The position numbers and the translations under genes were made by a program. Under the pieces are notes generated by a model. That model saw only the letters and a program-made list of their open reading frames with translations, had not been told where the DNA came from and searched no databases. From the NCBI GenBank assembly GCA_032718475.1, contig JAUCBJ010007455.1, forward strand, positions 28,912 through 92,911: a stretch of 64,000 nucleotides of DNA, in the 5' to 3' direction. This document shows, in pieces, positions 58,576 through 64,000 of this stretch (position 1 is the first letter of the stretch; each line of letters starts with the position of its first letter). The stretch is from Nemertoderma westbladi (Eukaryota; Xenacoelomorpha; Nemertodermatida; Nemertodermatidae).

Positions 58576-59233
58576 ATTGTAATTATTCAATTTCTTCTGC
58601 TGTTTGGGTCATTGGGCGGGAGGTCCTTGAGATCATTGTAATGTTTTATGTGGCTCCTCGCGTTATTCCACTTCATTTATGTCATCTGAATTGTCAGATA
58701 ATATTGGCGTAGTTTGTACATGTTTGTCAAAAGGGGGGTCCTTACGGAATTACTGCCCATGGATTTGGGTGAACATTCTGCTAATAAATAACCCCATATT
58801 AATACAAATAGTAAAAACCTAATATCCTGTCTTCAGGAACCTAACATTTTACCTATCAACTACCTACAAAATCCATTGACAGGATATTTTAATGATGGTG
58901 GATTTACTTTTAAAAGAGGTAATCGCACTCCCACTCCCAATTGGACTGGTGTTTCTGAAATAAACAATGTGATGTTGGAAATATTGGTCTAATTGTTCAA
59001 ATGAACTGCTCTCCCTTATCCAATTATTCCTTTTGCCATTTCCTACCAATGGGAAACTGCCAATTTCAATTCAATTTCAATTTCAATTTAATTCTTCCAT
59101 CCTTTTATGAGTAAAATTGCACTTATGAGTGAAATAAGATTGATGAAGGTTACAGAAGGAAGGAATAGGATGATAGCTAGTAGCAGGGCTAGTAGTTGCC
59201 ACCACCCTATTGTAGGGAAGGGAATTTGTGGTT
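58576..59233. other. Intergenic, no gene seen
   Basis: Nothing supported apart from low-complexity sequence near 59070-59100. Confidence 0.3.
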
Positions 59234-59256
59234 GGGGGGGGGGGGGGGGGGGGGGG
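59234..59256 (+). repeat. Poly-G tract (G23)
   Basis: 23 uninterrupted G. Confidence 0.95.
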
Positions 59257-59485
59257 TAGGTAGGTTCCAGATCTGTGTACTCCAGATTTGAAGATAGTAC
59301 TGTAAATAATAGAAGATAAAAACAAAAGTTAGTTAGATAGGAATGCGGCAGCCGCCGAATGAAGAAATCTATAATGGATGATGATACGGTGTTAGTGGTA
59401 CACTATTATTGTGGCTAAAACAATAGTAGTGTAACTAAGAATGGGTACGCCTAGAATTACAAAATTAAGTTAAAGTTATAGTTAG

Positions 59486-61030
59486 TCATAGTTTAGATAG
59501 GTAGTATTGCTTGAGATATTTTGAGAAAGTCCTCTTTGTGCTTTTATTTTTTATAATCACTGGGATTGAGTTCCATATGGATGGGCCCAAGAAACTCATG
59601 GATCGTTGTGTGGAAGAAAGTCTAACAAGGGGGGTATAAAAATTGAGATTAGTTGCAGCACGAGTAGCATAGCTATGTACTGTTGATGTTTTGGAAAAGA
59701 GCTGACCAAGGTTAGAGTTAGGAGGGATGGAGTTAGTGTGAATGTCAAACATAAACAAGGACACTTGGTGCTTAAACAATAAATCAAGGGGGAGTATGTT
59801 GAGAGATTTATATAGCAGGTTGGAGGACGCTTGGGAGTGACTGAAGGTAATACAACGTAGGAATTTATTGATTTTAGTGCGTAGCGGTTTTAAGGTAGTT
59901 GAGTGAGTACCTCCCCATAGAAGTAGTCCATAGTGTATGTATGGGTGGATTAGGGTAAAATATAGCTGGCGCAGAATATGGAGGGGAAACATGTGCCGGA
60001 GTTTATAGAAGAGTCCTGTCGTTTTTGAAATTTTCTTGAGTATATACTGTATATGAGTTTTCCAGGTGAGTTTGTTGTCAACCCAGATTCCTAGTATTTT
60101 AGAATTGTTAGTGGATTTAATTAGTTTATTTTGTATCGATAGTTGGGGGAGATTAGTCGGGTCAGTTAGAGTATTAGAAAATATAGTGTATTCCGTCTTT
60201 GTTAAGTTTAAGGAGAGGCGGTTAGCAATAAGCCAATCAGCGATCTTGTCAAGTTCCTGGTTGGTAGTCGTTAGAAGGGAAAATGCATTCGATGAGGATT
60301 GGAAAAGCGTAGTATCATCAGCAAATAACATTGAGAGTAGGTTTGAAGCATTAGGCAGGTCGTTAATATATAAAAGGAATAGGATGGGGGAAAGAGTAGA
60401 ACCCTGAGGGACGCCACAGGTTAGAGGTAAGATTGAGGATTGAAAGCCATCGATAGATACAAATTGAGATCGAGATGAAAGAAAGCTAGATATTAGTTGA
60501 TGAGGTAGACCACGTATTCCATATGATGTTAGTTTAGATAGTAGTATTTCATGGTCTAGAGTATCGAAAGCTTTCTTTAGGTCAATGAAGATAGTACATG
60601 TAGATAGCGAATCGTCTAGGGCCTGGTGGATGTTTTCAATGACAGAGAGAAGGGCGTGAGTTGTGGATGTTTTCGGACGAAAGCCATATTGCGATTTTGT
60701 TATTATTAGGAATTTTGAGACGTAAGATTGGAGCTGGGTGTTTATTATTTGTTCCAGAAGTTTACTTAGCAAGGGAAGAAGGGAGATTGGGCGATAGTTA
60801 TTAGAGTCCGTCGGTACTCCCCCTTTAAATGATGGTAGGACTTTGGCTATTTTTAATGATTTGGGAAAGAAACCCTGCGAAATGGATAAATTAATTAAAT
60901 AGCTTATGTGAATAGATATATGTTGTGCAGCGAGCATTATGAGTTTTATAGAAAAGTCGTCATTTGTAGATGTGTTAGGGTTTAGATGGAGTAAGTTATA
61001 GTGTATTTCAACTGGTTGCTGTCCCAGCAA
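59486..61030 (-). CDS. 5'-truncated CR1/L2-like LINE reverse transcriptase
   Basis: 514 open codons with a complete RT domain: the SNNYRPISLLPLLSK region, a YGFRPKTST segment, motif A FIDLKKAFDTLDH (about residue 147), motif B GVPQGSTLSPILF (about 211), catalytic FADD (about 240) and a C-terminal extension ending in FSKYLKQYYLSKL. No ATG lies at the upstream boundary (the first codon is TTG), and no endonuclease precedes it. This fits 5' truncation during target-primed insertion near 61030. The frame has no stop, so the insertion is probably fairly recent. Confidence 0.85.
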   Translation of the reverse strand: MLGQQPVEIHYNLLHLNPNTSTNDDFSIKLIMLAAQHISIHISYLINLSISQGFFPKSLKIAKVLPSFKGGVPTDSNNYRPISLLPLLSKLLEQIINTQLQSYVSKFLIITKSQYGFRPKTSTTHALLSVIENIHQALDDSLSTCTIFIDLKKAFDTLDHEILLSKLTSYGIRGLPHQLISSFLSSRSQFVSIDGFQSSILPLTCGVPQGSTLSPILFLLYINDLPNASNLLSMLFADDTTLFQSSSNAFSLLTTTNQELDKIADWLIANRLSLNLTKTEYTIFSNTLTDPTNLPQLSIQNKLIKSTNNSKILGIWVDNKLTWKTHIQYILKKISKTTGLFYKLRHMFPLHILRQLYFTLIHPYIHYGLLLWGGTHSTTLKPLRTKINKFLRCITFSHSQASSNLLYKSLNILPLDLLFKHQVSLFMFDIHTNSIPPNSNLGQLFSKTSTVHSYATRAATNLNFYTPLVRLSSTQRSMSFLGPSIWNSIPVIIKNKSTKRTFSKYLKQYYLSKL

Positions 61031-62250
61031 TCATCTCCAGTTTCCTTTGTTTCTAGACTCAACAACATATCAACCACAGTAAACGTCTATGCTTTAATCC
61101 AAAGTGGATTAACTCTAACAAATGGCATCAATGTTACAAGGATTGTTACCACCACTAAAGGACATCAAAATCCGAAATGGGGAAGAAACTGGACGCAATA
61201 AAAATTAATCCCTCTCCAGGGGAAATTGGATGCAAATAACAGCTGAATACTCTCAAAAATAAAACTGTAACCTGTTTTGTTGTGTTTATTTTGGTTAAAA
61301 TAAAATGCCATTGTAACCTGCTCCTTTCCCTAAATTGAGAATTTAACAATGAGGTGGGATATTAATTCACCAATATGGGATTTACGTCCAGTTTCCCTCC
61401 CTCTCTCCAAAAACCTTACTCCTAACAACATGGCAACCCTAATACAGAACGTTTTACAATGCTGTCCGAAGAAAATAAACCCTGAGTGACAAACTGAGAG
61501 ATATATGGCCCATAGAAGACAAAGAGAAAGAATCAGACAATATTAACCCTATTAAACCCAGAGGGGGTCAATATGACGACCCTCCCCCCCCCCCCCCCCC
61601 GTGGTTTTTTCGTTACAACTCAGAAACAAACGCAGTGTGGAATCTGAAATTTTATGACTTTTCCTAAAAATATATTGTTTTCGTAATAGTGAAAACGGTT
61701 TTCAAAAATATTGGGAAGTTTTCGAGTTATAGCACCATATTTTAACCCTACTTTTGGCACTTTTTTGAGACGTTTTTTGTTCATGATTTGTAACTCATAG
61801 TGACAGAAAACTGAACTGTTTTATAATTAATTTTTATACAAACTGGGGGAGATGTGATGAAATAATGATTGTGTGATCTAACAAAAAACCATGGCCTTTG
61901 GTTTTTGCTCTAGGATATACATACAGATATAGCGATAATTCATTACCGGAATTCGTCCGGAAAGACAGCAGTAGTAGTAATGGAAAAGTAGTTGTTTATT
62001 ATTAGAGGGCGATGGTGAGATCCATGAAGGTATGCAACCTTTGAATCTTACATATCAGGACTCGGACAAGATCAGACAGACTGTGTCAATCAATATCAAG
62101 CATACTTTATAAAATACCAAGGTAATTTTTTTATAATTTTTTTTATATATTTATTATATTCTTAAATATTTCTCCATCTTCCAAAGACCATAGATAATAA
62201 TAATACTCCTTATAATGATATATGTAATCTAAAAATTCATTATTTTGCAG
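61031..62250. other. Probable intron or upstream flank of the receptor exon, with repeats
   Basis: Holds the second copy of the gacgcaataaaa module (about 61185-61242), two reverse-orientation units of the ggttacag/aaccaaaacaataaac motif (about 61262-61345) and a C16 tract. A donor-like aag|gtaatt at 62120 follows a short open stretch, but its frame does not join the downstream exon convincingly. Confidence 0.45.
61585..61600 (+). repeat. Poly-C tract (C16)
   Basis: 16 uninterrupted C, equivalent to poly-G on the minus strand. Confidence 0.95.
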
Positions 62251-62737
62251 GTTGCATTTCTATTCCATCTACACTTTTTCATATTCCCCAATATATTTAC
62301 GATTATTACCAGTGGAAGGCGATCTGAATGAATTTATTCTACAAGGTTACAAATATGAAGATATTCTATATCCAAATACTATAATTGATGGGAATCGAGA
62401 ATTAAATATAACTATTGTGCTACACCGCCAATCTCATACAAAGATGCTCATTACCTATTTAATGCCAGCAGTTCTCGTGATGCTGAGCTGGGTGACCTTC
62501 TTCATTGATCCATTATCAGTTCCAGCAAGAGCAGCTATTGTCATGATATCAATGCTGGGGGTTTGTAATCTCCTTGTTTCTGTCATAACAATTACTGGTG
62601 ATGCTTCAGAATGGTCTTACACTGTATTTTCCCATCAATATCAGACTTGTAACAGAATCTGTCGGATCATATTGCCGGCAATTTATCTGGTTTTTGAGAT
62701 CGCGTTTTGGGTACAGTATAACAGTGAGAGCAAGTAG
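62251..62737 (+). CDS. Last coding exon of a Cys-loop (pentameric ligand-gated) ion channel
   Basis: An acceptor-like tattttgcag ends at 62250, and the frame is open from 62252 to a TAG at 62735-62737. Residues counted from the TTG at 62252: end of the ligand-binding domain 1-60, pre-M1 and M1 about 61-85 (LITYLMPAVLVMLSW), and M2 about 91-112 starting with the PAR motif typical of anion-type receptors. Next comes a short link, then M4 about 135-156 (RICRIILPAIYLVFEIAFW) and the C-terminus. The usual M3 and M3-M4 loop are not seen: only about 20 residues separate M2 from M4. The upstream exons (Cys loop) are not identified. It could be a real shortened subunit, an exon with a missing internal intron, or a pseudogene. 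Confidence 0.7.
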
Positions 62738-64000
62738 GAATTGGAGAGATTGTTGTGTACCAAATTAAACTTATTTCAACTTCACTTACTCTTATCTTCC
62801 CCTTTCCAAGTTAAATGTCTTTATATCTTTAACAAGAAGCGATTTAAGAACTGATTCTTTAAATACATGTTTGAAATTATGAAGTAAATTTGAATTGTTT
62901 ATTATGCGTATTATTAATTATTAAATTATTGTATTTAATAATTTTACTTTTGAATTGAGAAGCTGAATAAAAAGTGTATTGGTTTTTCCAAATGTTAATT
63001 TGTAATCTATAATATGAAATAAAAATATTTTTAAAATGAAGACATTTGGTATATTTAGTATTTTTGGCCTTGTTCAAAACAATGTGAGGAAAGCCAAAGA
63101 CAATAATGATACATATGACAATAATGAAGACAAATAAAGGTTCATATTGATTGATTGGATCCTGTAGTTCATTTCATATTCAGCTTTATACAGACTATCA
63201 GCTGAAAGTCACAGTCGCTGCTACATTCTTCCTGCTAGGAGACATGGTTTTTAGTATTTCTAAATGCACTAGGGGATTTTTCAATTTGTATCATCTTGCC
63301 ATTTCCAATAGGACCCAGCAATACTGGGGAGTTCTTTACAGCTACTGGGAGCGATACCTCATAATCAAACTTCATTCCAAAGCTTTGAATGAATTTTTAA
63401 TTGAGCAATGGCCAAGCATTTAAGTGGATTGGAGCACAAGTGATGTGGCTTGTAATGAGGCATAATTATGGATTCTCAAAGCACACAATTCGTTATTAGA
63501 AAGCTGACATAACCACTCAGGCAGTCTTAATTGGAAGAGGTGGCAGCCAAATGGTGCGTTGTTTTGGATAGGTGCTCAATAATGATGACTTGAATTCAAA
63601 ATAGCAGATGTCGTACATGTCTGTGAGCATGTCTGCTCTCTCAATATATTGATATATTAAGCATGTCCATTAGATCAATATATTGAGATAGCTAGCTGGC
63701 CCGGCAGCCCCCAAAGAAGCCTCAAAGCAGCTATTAACCAAAGGTCCCGAGATGTTAATATGCAGCTAGACACAAACAGCTGCAAGTTATTCGGCAAATT
63801 CGCGAAGGGAGAAATAACAAACAATAAACGCAATTAATATATTATAATGAATATATTTCTTTAAAACTCTCTAACCCTTTCTAAACTTTCAAAACTGCTT
63901 TCTTAACATGCTGTGCTTAAATTTGAATTATGAATTCTATATATATTTAGCCTTTCGCTTGTGCAATATATGATATATAATACTTTTGTGTAATAATAAT
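62738..64000. other. 3' flank of the receptor exon, no further gene seen
   Basis: Possible polyadenylation signals aataaa at about 62967 and 63017. The open frame at 63151-63423 has no recognisable similarity. A tcaatatattga repeat occurs near 63640-63690. Confidence 0.4.

Noticed and set aside
61960-62120. Upstream exon of the receptor ending at a gtaatt donor
   Set aside because: None of its open frames joins the phase of the 62251 exon while giving receptor-like sequence.
63151-63423. 90-codon open frame as an additional receptor exon
   Set aside because: No Cys-loop receptor motifs and no acceptor/donor pair in phase.

Overview
The window is repeat-rich metazoan DNA, most likely from an aquatic invertebrate. 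Evidence: BEL/Pao-type LTR elements, APE-type LINEs of several clades, short terminal-inverted-repeat elements, long minisatellites, AT-rich spacers, and one exon of a Cys-loop (pentameric ligand-gated) ion channel. I cannot name the species. Nearly all coding capacity belongs to mobile elements.

Region 1 (1-13670, minus strand): an old copy of a giant BEL/Pao-like LTR element that runs off the left edge. It reads leftward: 5' LTR (13670-12531), a 2.4 kb leader, a broken gag/protease/pol (10147-4572) that has lost most of RT, RNase H and the integrase core, a 1639-bp spacer, then a long broken ORF of unknown family (2932 to beyond position 1). Region 2 (13671-20665): a 7 kb spacer with poly-G tracts and an uninterrupted 1098-aa LINE (15224-18987) flanked by a candidate 9-bp target duplication, ending in a minisatellite. 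Region 3 (20666-38314, plus strand): a second, young and structurally complete 17.6 kb copy of the same family. It has two 1169-bp LTRs that differ at only 4 positions and a 5-bp target duplication (gagca) within the minisatellite. Inside are a 2.2 kb leader, an intact 1566-aa Gag-protease ORF whose pol is deleted in frame, a near-identical tandem copy of that block offset by 5143 bp, the spacer, and a decayed version of the unknown ORF.

Region 4 (38315-53500): remaining minisatellite, two TIR elements, hairpins, and a tandem duplication of a roughly 3.05 kb non-coding unit (42078-45125 and 45126-50219). The second unit is interrupted by a MITE, a poly-G tract and a 60-bp minisatellite. Region 5 (53520-55215): about 33 copies of a 51-bp minisatellite. 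Region 6 (56300-61030): three LINE fragments of different types on the minus strand. Region 7 (62251-62737): the last coding exon of a Cys-loop receptor, the only host gene I can support; it seems to lack transmembrane segment M3.

The most interesting system is the giant element family. Neither copy visible here encodes RT or an integrase core, yet the right copy transposed recently and keeps a long in-frame Gag-protease. That suggests a non-autonomous lineage mobilised in trans. In both copies an unknown protein gene of more than about 970 codons sits at the same distance downstream of pol.
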